The notes beneath the pieces are model-generated. The model did not search any database. It was not told the origin of the DNA and saw only the letters and a list, made by a program, of their open reading frames with translations. The position numbers were made by a program, and so were the translations under genes. A stretch of 64,000 nucleotides of DNA from Marinobacterium rhizophilum (GTDB lineage Bacteria > Pseudomonadota > Gammaproteobacteria > Pseudomonadales > Balneatricaceae), in assembly GCF_024397915.1 (NCBI RefSeq), contig NZ_CP073347.1, positions 3,844,001 through 3,908,000 of the forward strand, given 5' to 3'. This document shows positions 32,591 through 51,249 of the stretch, one piece after another (position 1 is the first letter of the stretch; the number at the start of each line of letters is the position of its first letter).

Positions 32591-32620
32591 AAGGGTAGAT
32601 ATAGAAATATGTCTGCCCTT
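32591..32620 (+). terminator. Hairpin between the tRNA cluster and tuf (weak terminator or processing site)
   Basis: A 13-base-pair stem (32591-32603 with 32608-32620, including two G-T pairs) closed by a GAAA tetraloop and followed by TTGTTGTATTTG. The T-run is interrupted, so it may attenuate or mark the RNA cleavage between tRNAs and the tuf mRNA rather than terminate fully. Confidence 0.6.
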
Positions 32621-32672
32621 TGTTGTATTTGTCGTTCTGAAATCTCACTCAACGTTATCAGGAATCTGGCTG

Positions 32673-33896
<1,224 letters not shown>

Positions 33897-33910
33897 TTGT
33901 AAATTAGGTG

Positions 33911-33939
33911 TTGCCAAGTGATAGGGGCGGGCATATAAT
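33911..33939 (+). promoter_or_regulatory. Promoter of tRNA-Trp-secE-nusG
   Basis: TTGCCA (33911-33916), a 17-base spacer, a perfect TATAAT (33934-33939), then a GC-rich discriminator (TCGCGTCCC). It lies immediately after a small hairpin (33892-33908, seven base pairs) that overlaps the tuf stop codon. Confidence 0.88.
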
Positions 33940-33959
33940 TCGCGTCCCTATTACGCAGT

Positions 33960-34035
<76 letters not shown>

Positions 34036-34092
34036 CTTTCAATCGGAAGTGGCGTCAAATTAGCGCAAGCTTATCTTAGCTGAGGCTACAAA

Positions 34093-34461
34093 GTGATTTC
34101 TAAAACAGTCCCTGTGGAATCAAAATTCGATGGCCTGAAATGGCTTGTCGTTGTCCTGGTCGTAGCGGCGGGCGTGGTTGGAAACTCCATGTTTTCCGAT
34201 CAGTCACTGTTCTACCGTGTCGTCGCGCTTATCGTGCTGGCGTTGGTGGCGGGATTTGTAGCGTTAAACACTGCTAAAGGGAAAGCATTTTTCAACCTGT
34301 TCAAGGAAGCCAAGACCGAGATCCGCAAGGTGGTCTGGCCGACGCGGCAGGAAACGCTGCAGACAACTCTGATGGTTGTTGTGGTGGTGCTGATTGTCGG
34401 GCTGCTGTTGTGGGGCCTGGATTCGCTTCTGGGTTGGTTTGTGTCTGGTGTAATCGGTTAA
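34093..34461 (+). CDS. secE: Preprotein translocase subunit SecE
   Basis: 122 residues, starting on GTG with GAGG seven bases upstream. It has three membrane segments (about 16-33, 41-60 and 93-115), the long proteobacterial form like the 127-residue E. coli protein. The conserved cytoplasmic amphipathic helix FFNLFKEAKTEIRKVVWPTRQETLQTT precedes the last span. SecE clamps SecY, encoded at 60164, in the SecYEG channel. It is the first protein gene after tRNA-Trp and is followed 12 bases later by nusG. Confidence 0.97.
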   Translation: MISKTVPVESKFDGLKWLVVVLVVAAGVVGNSMFSDQSLFYRVVALIVLALVAGFVALNTAKGKAFFNLFKEAKTEIRKVVWPTRQETLQTTLMVVVVVLIVGLLLWGLDSLLGWFVSGVIG

Positions 34462-34473
34462 GGAGTTTTTAGT

Positions 34474-35007
34474 ATGGCAATGCGTTGGTATGTCGTCCAT
34501 GCGTACTCCGGTTACGAGAAGCGTGTTATGAACTCGCTGAAAGAGCGGGTTGAGCTTTATGGTATGCAGGAGAAGTTCGGTGACATCCTGGTTCCGACCG
34601 AGGAGATCATCGAGATTCGCGAAGGCAAGAAGCGCAAGTCTGAGCGCAAGTTCTATCCGGGTTATGTTCTGGTCCAGATAGACATGGAAGACGAAGCGTG
34701 GCACCTGGTCAAGGATACGCCGCGTGTATTGGGTTTCATCGGCGGTACCGCCGACAAGCCGGCGCCGATCACCGAGAAAGAGGCGCAGGAAATTCTGCGT
34801 CGCGTCGAGAGTGGCGTCGACAAGCCGCGGCCGAAGACTCTCTTCGAGCCGGGCGAGATGGTACGCGTTGTGGATGGTCCTTTTGCCGACTTTAACGGTG
34901 TGGTGGAAGAGGTCAACTACGAGAAAAACAGGCTCCATGTGGCGGTGCTGATCTTTGGTCGCTCCACACCTGTCGAGCTGGAGTTTGCTCAGGTCGAAAA
35001 AGCCTGA
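34474..35007 (+). CDS. nusG: Transcription termination/antitermination factor NusG
   Basis: 177 residues. The NGN domain (WYVVHAYSGYEKRVMNSLKERV, FYPGYVLVQIDMEDEAWHLVKDTPRVLGFIGG) binds RNA polymerase. The C-terminal KOW domain (FEPGEMVRVVDGPFADFNGVVEEVNYEKNRL) binds Rho or S10, the latter encoded at 50825. An AGGAG site lies before the ATG. The secE-nusG pair is universally linked. It is followed by a GC hairpin at 35031. Confidence 0.98.
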   Translation: MAMRWYVVHAYSGYEKRVMNSLKERVELYGMQEKFGDILVPTEEIIEIREGKKRKSERKFYPGYVLVQIDMEDEAWHLVKDTPRVLGFIGGTADKPAPITEKEAQEILRRVESGVDKPRPKTLFEPGEMVRVVDGPFADFNGVVEEVNYEKNRLHVAVLIFGRSTPVELEFAQVEKA

Positions 35008-35030
35008 TCAACACTATTTGAATTCGGAAC

Positions 35031-35062
35031 GCCCTGGTCGTGCTTGCACGGCCGGGGCTTTC
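35031..35062 (+). terminator. Hairpin after nusG, likely terminator or attenuator
   Basis: A 12-base-pair stem (35031-35042 with 35047-35058, two G-T pairs) with loop CTTG and trailing TTTCC. The short T-run suggests partial read-through into rplK. Confidence 0.6.
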
Positions 35063-35075
35063 CATTGTCGAGAAT

Positions 35076-35101
35076 GGGGAGCCGAGAGGCGTTTGAACCC
35101 T
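35076..35101 (+). promoter_or_regulatory. Candidate L1 autoregulatory site in the rplK leader
   Basis: GGG (35077-35079) pairs with CCC (35098-35100), and GCC (35081-35083) pairs with GGC (35088-35090) around GAGA, leaving an asymmetric internal loop (A opposite GTTTGAA). Two short helices around an asymmetric loop are the general form of the L1 target in 23S rRNA and L11-L1 mRNAs. It sits just before the rplK Shine-Dalgarno. Confidence 0.4.
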
Positions 35102-35115
35102 GAAGGAGTAGCTTA

Positions 35116-35550
35116 ATGGCTAAGAAGATTAATGCTTATATCAAGCTGCAGGTAAAAGCTGGTCAGGCTAACCCAAGCCCGCCAGTCGGTCCTGCGCTGG
35201 GTCAGCACGGCGTAAACATCATGGAATTCTGCAAGGCGTTCAACGCCGCGACCCAGGGTATCGAACCCGGTCTGCCGACTCCGGTTGTTATCACTGTATA
35301 CAGCGACCGCAGCTTCACGTTCATCACCAAGACACCTCCGGCGTCCATTCTGCTGAAAAAGGCAGCGGGCCTGAAGAGCGGCTCCAGCCGTCCGAACACC
35401 GACAAAGTCGGTAGCGTGACGCGTGCGCAGCTCGAAGAGATTGCGACCACCAAGATGCCGGACCTGACTGCCGGTGACATGGATGCGGCCGTTCGCACCA
35501 TCGCGGGTTCTGCCCGCAGCATGGGTCTTGTAGTAGAGGGTGATGAATAA
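35116..35550 (+). CDS. rplK: 50S ribosomal protein L11
   Basis: 144 residues, close to the family's 142. It binds the GTPase-associated region of 23S rRNA and is needed for RelA activation. The N-terminal IKLQVKAGQANPSPPVGPALGQHGVNIMEFCKAFNA includes the conserved proline-rich segment, and the C-terminal rRNA-binding domain has GTARSMG-like AGSARSMGLVV. AAGGAG lies before the ATG. Its stop overlaps the rplA start (TAATG), typical of the coupled L11-L1 pair in which L1 represses both. Confidence 0.98.
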   Translation: MAKKINAYIKLQVKAGQANPSPPVGPALGQHGVNIMEFCKAFNAATQGIEPGLPTPVVITVYSDRSFTFITKTPPASILLKKAAGLKSGSSRPNTDKVGSVTRAQLEEIATTKMPDLTAGDMDAAVRTIAGSARSMGLVVEGDE

Positions 35551-36245
35551 TGGCTACTTTGTCCAAGCGTCGCAAAGCGATCAACGAAAAAGTTGACTCC
35601 ACCAAGCAGTACTCTATCGATGAAGCGGTTGCACTGCTGACTGAACTGTCCACCGTGAAGTTCAAAGAGTCCGTCGATGTTGCTGTCAACCTGGGTGTTG
35701 ACCCGCGTAAATCCGACCAGGTTGTACGTGGTTCCACCGTACTGCCGCACGGTACTGGCAAGACTGTACGCGTTGCCGTTTTCGCCCAGGGTGAAAATGC
35801 CGAGAAAGCCAAGGCTGCCGGCGCAGACATCGTTGGTTTCGAAGATCTGGCTGAATCCATCAAGGCCGGTAACCTGGACTTCGGTGTTGTCATCGCCACT
35901 CCGGATGCCATGCGCGTCGTCGGTCAGCTGGGCCAGGTACTGGGTCCGCGTGGCCTGATGCCTAACCCGAAAGTCGGCACCGTTACCATGGATGTGGCTT
36001 CTGCTGTCAAGAACGCCAAGGCCGGTCAGGTGCGCTTCCGTACTGACAAGAACGGTATCATCCACGCAGGCGTGGGTCAGGCTGACTTCGCTGCCGGTTC
36101 CGTGAAAGAAAACATTGAAGCACTGATCGCTGACCTGAAGAAGCTGAAGCCGGCTTCTTCCAAAGGCGTTTATGTGAAGAAAGTGACCCTGTCCACTACC
36201 ATGGGCCCGGGTCTGACTATCGATCAGGCTTCCCTGAGCGTTTAA
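35550..36245 (+). CDS. rplA: 50S ribosomal protein L1
   Basis: 231 residues, near the family's 234. It forms the mobile L1 stalk next to the E site and represses translation of its own operon. Conserved segments are DVAVNLGVDPRKSDQVVRGSTVLPHGTGK, GPRGLMPNPKVGTVT and GPGLTIDQASLSV at the C-terminus. It starts within the rplK stop codon. A possible L1-binding site lies upstream of rplK at 35076-35101. Confidence 0.98.
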   Translation: MATLSKRRKAINEKVDSTKQYSIDEAVALLTELSTVKFKESVDVAVNLGVDPRKSDQVVRGSTVLPHGTGKTVRVAVFAQGENAEKAKAAGADIVGFEDLAESIKAGNLDFGVVIATPDAMRVVGQLGQVLGPRGLMPNPKVGTVTMDVASAVKNAKAGQVRFRTDKNGIIHAGVGQADFAAGSVKENIEALIADLKKLKPASSKGVYVKKVTLSTTMGPGLTIDQASLSV

Positions 36246-36496
36246 GTCGCCCCTTGAAAGGTTTTTTGAGGGTCTTCGTGACCTGGTAAACAGATACGAA
36301 GGCCGTCAAAGACCGCAGGTGGTAATGCCTGCATCAGAATGTTGTCGATGCAAGCGTTACCTTAATGGTTTGCCGGCCTGCGCAGACGGTGAGATTCAAA
36401 CCTTGGATCTATAAAACCACCGTGCTCAAGCTGGGTTCTGCATGACAGGACGCAGTTGTTGGTAAACAGTCGAAAGACTCAATCCAGGAGTTAATC
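36246..36496 (+). promoter_or_regulatory. Leader region of rplJ-rplL (candidate L10 leader)
   Basis: 251 bases before rplJ with several short complementary segments and no ORF. In proteobacteria this region carries the L10 leader, an RNA bound by L10(L12)4 to repress rplJL translation. The position and length fit, but I could not confirm the conserved kink-turn by eye. No confident promoter was assigned. Confidence 0.45.
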
Positions 36497-36994
36497 GTGG
36501 CATTAGGACTAGAAGACAAAAAGGCGATCGTTGCCGATGTCCAGCTAGCTGCTCAGAATGCTCTGTCGGCCGTCGTTGCCGATTCCCGCGGTGTTACCGT
36601 TGGGAAGATGACAGAACTTCGCCAGCTGGCTCGTGACAATGGCGTATGGCTGAAGGTTGTGCGTAACACCCTGGCCCGCCGTGCGATCGAAGGTACTGCC
36701 TACGAGTGTCTGAACGACACTTTTGTTGGCCCGACCATCATTGCATTCTCTAACGAACACCCGGGTGCCGGTGCGCGCATCCTGCGTGAGTTCGCCAAGA
36801 GCAATGACAAGTTCGAGCTGAAGGCCGCTGCCTTTGAAGGCAACAAGGTAGACATCGCGATGCTGGCAAGCCTGCCGACATACGATGAAGCCCTTGCCAA
36901 GCTGATGAGCTGCATGAAAGAAGCTGCAGCCGGCAAGCTGGTACGTGCCATCGCCGCCGTTCGTGACCAGAAAGAAGAACAGGAAGCCGCCTGA
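36497..36994 (+). CDS. rplJ: 50S ribosomal protein L10
   Basis: 165 residues, starting on GTG with CAGGAG nine bases upstream. It is the base of the L7/L12 stalk. The N-terminal rRNA-binding domain has LEDKKAIVADVQLAAQNALSAVVADSRGVTVGKMTELR and RNTLARRAIEGT; the C-terminal alanine-rich helix (AAAGKLVRAIAAVRDQKEEQEAA) docks L12 dimers. It lies directly upstream of rplL, which makes it the operon's autoregulator by family knowledge. Confidence 0.98.
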   Translation: MALGLEDKKAIVADVQLAAQNALSAVVADSRGVTVGKMTELRQLARDNGVWLKVVRNTLARRAIEGTAYECLNDTFVGPTIIAFSNEHPGAGARILREFAKSNDKFELKAAAFEGNKVDIAMLASLPTYDEALAKLMSCMKEAAAGKLVRAIAAVRDQKEEQEAA

Positions 36995-37058
36995 GTTTCT
37001 CAGCCGCTTTGTTAACCGATTTTACGAGCAATCGCTCAAGATTTTCAGGAACTGAATC

Positions 37059-37430
37059 ATGTCTCTGACTAAAGAAGATATCCTCAACGCAATCGCTGAA
37101 ATGTCTGTAATGGACGTTGTTGAACTGGTTTCCGCCATGGAAGAAAAGTTCGGCGTATCCGCTGCTGCTGCAGTTGTAGCTGGCCCGGCTGGCGACGCTG
37201 CTGCCGCTGCTGAAGAACAGACTGAATTCGACGTTATTCTGACCGCTGCTGGCGACAAGAAAGTTAACGTCATCAAGGCTGTCCGCGCTGCTACAGGCCT
37301 GGGCCTGAAAGAAGCCAAGGAAGTGGTTGATACTGCTCCTTCTACCGTTAAGGAAGGCCTGAGCAAGGACGACGCTGAAGCGCTGAAGAAAGCGCTGGAA
37401 GAAGCTGGCGCCGCTGTCGAGCTCAAGTAA
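37059..37430 (+). CDS. rplL: 50S ribosomal protein L7/L12
   Basis: 123 residues. The N-terminal dimerisation domain SLTKEDILNAIAEMSVMDVVELVSAMEEKFGV is followed by an alanine-rich hinge (AAAVVAGPAGDAAAAAEEQ) and the factor-binding C-terminal domain TEFDVILTAAGDKKVNVIKAVRAATGLGLKEAKEVVDTAPSTVKEG. It recruits EF-G, EF-Tu and IF2 to the ribosome. Codon use is strongly biased, as expected for a very abundant protein. A hairpin with a T-run lies 47 bases after the stop. Confidence 0.98.
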   Translation: MSLTKEDILNAIAEMSVMDVVELVSAMEEKFGVSAAAAVVAGPAGDAAAAAEEQTEFDVILTAAGDKKVNVIKAVRAATGLGLKEAKEVVDTAPSTVKEGLSKDDAEALKKALEEAGAAVELK

Positions 37431-37476
37431 TAGCGTCTATGCATTCAGAGCGGCTTAAAGCTGTTCAAAGTGCTAT

Positions 37477-37506
37477 GGCTGGTGGCGAATCGCCACCGGC
37501 CTTTTT
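37477..37506 (+). terminator. Attenuator between rplL and rpoB
   Basis: An 11-base-pair stem (37477-37487 with 37491-37501), loop AAT, then five T. E. coli has a partial terminator at the same place that lowers rpoBC transcription relative to the ribosomal genes. Confidence 0.8.
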
Positions 37507-37603
37507 CCGTTATTTATAGACAGCAAATAAATGACGGTGATACAGACCGGAAGGTTCCCTTCTGGGCTGGTTCGCAACTTGGTGCACATGCTGGGGAACA
37601 CTG

Positions 37604-41704
<4,101 letters not shown>

Positions 41705-41771
41705 GGATTAACACAATCACGTGGCGGGCGCTGCGCGCGCCTGCCCACTACTCCGCGAGGGGCCACCGAAC

Positions 41772-46022
<4,251 letters not shown>

Positions 46023-46062
46023 AGTGCCCGTCTGGGTAATTTTTGGCCAGTAATTGACGACA

Positions 46063-46096
46063 GGGGTCGGAATTGATTAAAATTCCGGCCCCTTTG
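46063..46096 (+). terminator. Terminator after rpoC
   Basis: A 12-base-pair stem (46063-46074 with 46081-46092, one T-G pair) with loop GATTAA and a following TTTG. It closes the rpoBC unit before the str operon, and the short T-run allows some read-through. Confidence 0.75.
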
Positions 46097-46203
46097 TGCT
46101 GGAACCAGCTGCCGGGCAGGGTGCTTTAAGCATTTTGCACGGATAATTGGCTCCGGCTTTTTGGTGTTTATCCATTAATACGTGAAAACGTGGAGTTTGC
46201 TTA

Positions 46204-46578
46204 ATGGCAACTATCAACCAGCTGGTGCGTGCACCACGCAAACGCGCTGTTGAAAAAAGCGACGTTCCTGCTCTGCAGGCTTGTCCGCAGCGTCGTGGCG
46301 TATGTACTCGTGTATACACCACTACACCGAAGAAACCGAACTCGGCACTGCGCAAGGTTTGCCGTGTGCGTCTGACCAACGGTTTCGAAGTGACTTCCTA
46401 CATCGGTGGTGAAGGCCACAACCTGCAGGAACACTCTGTCGTGCTGATTCGCGGCGGCCGTGTAAAAGACTTGCCGGGTGTGCGTTACCACACTGTACGT
46501 GGTGCTCTGGACTGCTCCGGCGTCAACGACCGCAAACAGGGTCGTTCGAAGTACGGTACCAAGCGTCCTAAATCTTAA
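46204..46578 (+). CDS. rpsL: 30S ribosomal protein S12
   Basis: 124 residues, the family length. It lies at the decoding centre and sets accuracy. The segments TTPKKPNSALRKVCRVRLTNGFEV and RGGRVKDLPGVRYHTVRG contain the lysines that mutate to streptomycin resistance (K43 and K88 in E. coli numbering); both are lysine here. It is the first gene of the str operon rpsL-rpsG-fusA-tuf. GGAG lies upstream of the ATG. Confidence 0.99.
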   Translation: MATINQLVRAPRKRAVEKSDVPALQACPQRRGVCTRVYTTTPKKPNSALRKVCRVRLTNGFEVTSYIGGEGHNLQEHSVVLIRGGRVKDLPGVRYHTVRGALDCSGVNDRKQGRSKYGTKRPKS

Positions 46579-46720
46579 TCGTCGTCATTACGGCGAGGCT
46601 TTGTAGCGCAATTGGCTATCGGGCTAGACCGGACACGGTAAGAGTAAGGTCAGGCGAACCCGCATGAGCGGCATATCCTGAGTTAACCTGAAGACCTTTT
46701 TTTGAATTGAGGGCTTATCA
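46579..46720 (+). promoter_or_regulatory. rpsL-rpsG intercistronic region (possible S7 regulatory RNA)
   Basis: 142 bases, with AAGGTC near 46646-46651 complementary to GACCTT near 46694-46699, just before a run of T and the rpsG Shine-Dalgarno GAGGG. In E. coli the corresponding gap binds S7 and controls coupled translation. Here the role is inferred from position only. Confidence 0.35.
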
Positions 46721-47191
46721 ATGCCTAGAAGACGCGTCGCTGCAAAGCGCGAAATCCTGCCGGATCCTAAATTCGGTAACAAAACTCTGGCAAAATTCAT
46801 CAACCACCTGATGGTCAGCGGCAAGAAATCTGTCGCCGAGAAGATCGTCTACGGTGCGCTTGACAAGATCCAGGAACGTACCAAGGCTGACCCGCTGGAA
46901 ATCTTCGAAAAAGCCCTGGAAACCGTACAGCCGATGGTCGAAGTCAAATCCCGTCGTGTTGGTGGTGCTACCTACCAGGTCCCTGTTGAAGTCCGCCCCT
47001 CGCGTCGTAACGCCCTGGCCATGCGCTGGCTGGTAGAGTACTCGCGCAAGCGTGGCGAGAAGTCCATGGCCCTGCGCCTGGCGGGCGAACTGGTCGATGC
47101 TGCCGAAGGTCGTGGTGCCGCTGTTAAGAAACGCGAAGACGTACATCGTATGGCCGAAGCCAACAAGGCTTTTGCTCACTATCGTTTCTAA
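46721..47191 (+). CDS. rpsG: 30S ribosomal protein S7
   Basis: 156 residues. It nucleates the 30S head by binding the 3' major domain of 16S rRNA. Family sequence runs PRRRVAAKREILPDPKFGNKTLAKFINHLMVSGKKSVAEKIVYGAL, with ALRWLVEYSRKR-like AMRWLVEYSRKRGEKSMALRLAGELVDAAEGRGAAVKKREDVHRMAEANKAFAHYRF at the end. It is the likely autoregulator of the str operon. It lies 15 bases before fusA. Confidence 0.99.
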   Translation: MPRRRVAAKREILPDPKFGNKTLAKFINHLMVSGKKSVAEKIVYGALDKIQERTKADPLEIFEKALETVQPMVEVKSRRVGGATYQVPVEVRPSRRNALAMRWLVEYSRKRGEKSMALRLAGELVDAAEGRGAAVKKREDVHRMAEANKAFAHYRF

Positions 47192-47206
47192 ACTGAGGAT
47201 AGAGTC

Positions 47207-49300
47207 GTGGCTCGTAAAACTCCTATAGCACGCTACCGTAACATCGGTATCTGTGCGCACGTAGACGCCGGTAAGACCACCACTACCGAACGTGTACTGT
47301 TCTACACAGGTCTTTCTCACAAGATCGGTGAAGTACACGACGGTGCCGCCACCATGGACTGGATGGAGCAGGAGCAGGAGCGTGGTATTACTATCACGTC
47401 CGCTGCGACCACCTGTTTCTGGGCCGGCATGAACCAGCAGTTCGAACCGCACCGCGTCAACATCATCGACACCCCGGGGCACGTTGACTTCACGATCGAA
47501 GTAGAGCGTTCCCTGCGTGTACTCGACGGTGCCGTGGTTGTACTGTGCGCCTCTTCCGGTGTGCAGCCGCAGACCGAGACTGTATGGCGCCAGGCCAACA
47601 AGTACGAAGTTCCACGCATGGTATTCGTCAACAAGATGGACCGTGCCGGCGCTGACTTCTACATGGTTGTTGACCAGCTGAAGAAGCGTCTGGGTGCTGT
47701 TCCTGTTGCGATCAACCTGCCGATCGGTGCTGAAGACGAATTCAAGGGTGTTGTTGACCTGATTCGCATGAAGGCCATCATGTGGAATGAAGCCGACCAG
47801 GGCATGACCTACGAGCTGGAAGATATCCCGGCCGACCTGCAGGCGCGTGCTGAAGAAATGCGCGAGCAGATGGTTGAAGCCGCCGCCGAAGCCTCTGACG
47901 AACTGATGGACAAGTACCTTGAAGGTACTGAACTGACCGTCGAAGAAATCAAGGCCGGTCTGCGTGCCCGTACCCTGAGCAACGAAATCGTGCCGATGAT
48001 GGCCGGCTCCGCGTTCAAGAACAAGGGTGTTCAGTTCATGCTGGACTCTGTTATCGAATACCTGCCCTCGCCGGTTGAAGTCAAGGCGATCGAAGGTACC
48101 CTGGATGACAAGGACGAGACTATCGGAACCCGCGAAGCGGACGATAGCGCGCCGTTCTCCGCTCTGGCGTTCAAGATTGCGACCGACCCCTTCGTTGGTA
48201 CTCTGACCTTCGTACGCGTTTACTCCGGCGTCCTGAACTCCGGCGACAGTGTTATCAACTCTGTCAAGTCGAAGAAAGAGCGTATCGGCCGTATGGTGCA
48301 GATGCACGCCAACAGCCGTGAAGAAATCAAGGAAGTTCGTGCTGGCGATATCGCTGCCATGATCGGCCTGAAAGACGTTACCACCGGTGACACCCTGTGC
48401 AGCCTGGATGACCGTATCATCCTCGAGCGCATGGAATTCCCGGAGCCGGTAATTTCTGTTGCTGTTGAGCCGAAATCCAAGGCTGACCAGGAAAAAATGG
48501 GTATCGCACTGGGCAAGCTGGCCCAGGAAGATCCCTCTTTCCGCGTTGAAACCGATCAGGAATCCGGCCAGACCATCATCTCTGGCATGGGTGAGCTGCA
48601 CCTGGACATCCTCGTTGACCGCATGCGTCGCGAGTTCAAGGTTGAAGCGAACATCGGCAAGCCGCAGGTTGCCTACCGCGAGAAGATCCGCAAGACCGTC
48701 GAAGCAAACCACAAGTTTGCCCGTCAGTCCGGTGGTCGCGGTCAGTACGGTCACGTTGTTGTGGAGTTCAGCCCGTCTGATGAAGAAGGTCTGGAGTTCC
48801 TGAACGAGATCGTGGGTGGATCTATTCCGAAGGAATACATTCCGGCGATCCAGAAGGGTATCGAAGAACAGATGAAGAACGGCGTTATCGCGGGCTACCC
48901 GCTGATTGGCCTGAAAGCACGTCTGTACGACGGTTCCTTCCATGAGGTTGACTCCAACGAGATGGCGTTTAAAATCGCAGCTTCTCAGGCGTTGAAAAAA
49001 TACGCTCAGGAAGCCAGCCCCTGCCTGCTGGAGCCGATGATGAAAGTCGAAGTCGTGACTCCGGAAGACTACATGGGCGACGTGATGGGTGACCTTAACC
49101 GTCGTCGTGGTCTCGTTCAGGGTATGGACGACACCACCGGTGGCAAGGTTATTCGCGCTCAGGTGCCGTTGGGCGAAATGTTCGGTTATGCAACCGATCT
49201 GCGTTCGGCAACCCAGGGTCGTGCGACCTACTCCATGGAGTTTGATGACTACGCTGAAGCGCCTGCAAACATTGCAGAAGCGGTTATCAACCAGAAATAA
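47207..49300 (+). CDS. fusA: Elongation factor G, canonical copy
   Basis: 697 residues, starting on GTG with GAGGA upstream. It drives translocation and, with RRF, ribosome recycling. Motifs are AHVDAGKT near residue 18, DTPGHVDF, NKMD and the domain IV loop SGGRGQYGHVVVE. The switch-I context VHDGAATMDWMEQEQERGITI is canonical, unlike the paralogue at 2702. Codon usage is more biased than in that paralogue, as expected for the main copy. It lies 30 bases before the second tuf. Confidence 0.99.
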   Translation: MARKTPIARYRNIGICAHVDAGKTTTTERVLFYTGLSHKIGEVHDGAATMDWMEQEQERGITITSAATTCFWAGMNQQFEPHRVNIIDTPGHVDFTIEVERSLRVLDGAVVVLCASSGVQPQTETVWRQANKYEVPRMVFVNKMDRAGADFYMVVDQLKKRLGAVPVAINLPIGAEDEFKGVVDLIRMKAIMWNEADQGMTYELEDIPADLQARAEEMREQMVEAAAEASDELMDKYLEGTELTVEEIKAGLRARTLSNEIVPMMAGSAFKNKGVQFMLDSVIEYLPSPVEVKAIEGTLDDKDETIGTREADDSAPFSALAFKIATDPFVGTLTFVRVYSGVLNSGDSVINSVKSKKERIGRMVQMHANSREEIKEVRAGDIAAMIGLKDVTTGDTLCSLDDRIILERMEFPEPVISVAVEPKSKADQEKMGIALGKLAQEDPSFRVETDQESGQTIISGMGELHLDILVDRMRREFKVEANIGKPQVAYREKIRKTVEANHKFARQSGGRGQYGHVVVEFSPSDEEGLEFLNEIVGGSIPKEYIPAIQKGIEEQMKNGVIAGYPLIGLKARLYDGSFHEVDSNEMAFKIAASQALKKYAQEASPCLLEPMMKVEVVTPEDYMGDVMGDLNRRRGLVQGMDDTTGGKVIRAQVPLGEMFGYATDLRSATQGRATYSMEFDDYAEAPANIAEAVINQK

Positions 49301-49330
49301 TTACGCCTAATTGATCAAGAGGTATTCGTA

Positions 49331-50554
<1,224 letters not shown>

Positions 50555-50580
50555 GATCAGTTCTCTGATCTGAGGTGAAG

Positions 50581-50608
50581 AAAGACCCTCTTCGGAGGGT
50601 CTTTTTTT
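50581..50608 (+). terminator. Strong terminator of the str operon
   Basis: Ten-base-pair stem AAAGACCCTC (50581-50590) with GAGGGTCTTT (50595-50604), UUCG tetraloop, T-run to 50608. A second short hairpin, seven base pairs, follows at 50609-50625. Confidence 0.93.
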
Positions 50609-50727
50609 ATGCCCGGGACGGGCATGAAGATGTCGGGCCAGGATGCCCAGCTGTGGTTGAGTCCGGACAGGTATGTTCTGCCTGGGGTGAGTGTAATTGT
50701 TGCTGTTTAATTAATAACCGCATTCAC

Positions 50728-50756
50728 TTGACGCTGCTTGCGCCCCTGAGTAGAAT
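50728..50756 (+). promoter_or_regulatory. Promoter of the S10 operon
   Basis: TTGACG (50728-50733), a 17-base spacer, TAGAAT (50751-50756), followed by a GC-rich discriminator (TTGCGTCCC). It is 68 bases upstream of rpsJ. The leader is short compared with the 172-base L4-controlled leader of E. coli. Confidence 0.85.
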
Positions 50757-50824
50757 TTGCGTCCCTTCCTAGAAGGGTATGCCGGCTTCGGCCGTTCAAA
50801 AAACTTTGATTAAGTGTGATCAAA

Positions 50825-51136
50825 ATGCAGAATCAGAAAATTCGAATTCGTCTGAAGGCGTTTGATCATCGCCTGATCGACTCTTCCGCTTTGGAGATCG
50901 TAGAGACTGCAAAGCGGACTGGTGCTCAGGTGCGTGGTCCGATCCCACTTCCCACCCGCAAAGAGCGTTTTACAGTACTGATTTCTCCGCACGTCAACAA
51001 AGACGCCCGCGACCAGTATGAAATCCGTACCCACAAGCGTGTTCTGGACATCGTTGAACCGACTGAAAAAACAGTCGACGCACTGATGAAACTGGATCTT
51101 GCTGCGGGCGTTGAAGTGCAGATCAGCCTCGGCTAA
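50825..51136 (+). CDS. rpsJ: 30S ribosomal protein S10
   Basis: 103 residues, exactly the E. coli length, beginning MQNQKIRIRLKAFDHRLID. It is a 30S head protein and, as NusE, part of antitermination complexes with NusB and NusG. The conserved GPIPLPTRKERFTVL loop is present. ATG 50825 is used in preference to an upstream GTG at 50816; the ribosome site is weak (AAGTGTGA). It is the first gene of the S10 operon. Confidence 0.99.
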   Translation: MQNQKIRIRLKAFDHRLIDSSALEIVETAKRTGAQVRGPIPLPTRKERFTVLISPHVNKDARDQYEIRTHKRVLDIVEPTEKTVDALMKLDLAAGVEVQISLG

Positions 51137-51249
51137 TTCAGCACTGCGCATTCTAATTTATATTCATGAAGCGCTGTTTGTGGAATGCCCTGTAAAGGGT
51201 AGCCGTAGTGGGTAACAGCCCCGTACACAACTGGCAAGAGGTTAAAAAC

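Noticed and set aside
46610..46680. tRNA-like sequence in the rpsL-rpsG gap
   Set aside because: GCGCAATTGGCTATCGGGC looks like a D-arm, but no acceptor or anticodon stem can be formed.
46718..48943. 741-codon minus-strand frame opposite rpsG and fusA
   Set aside because: Same cause: it lies fully antisense to two highly conserved genes and has no ribosome site or domain.
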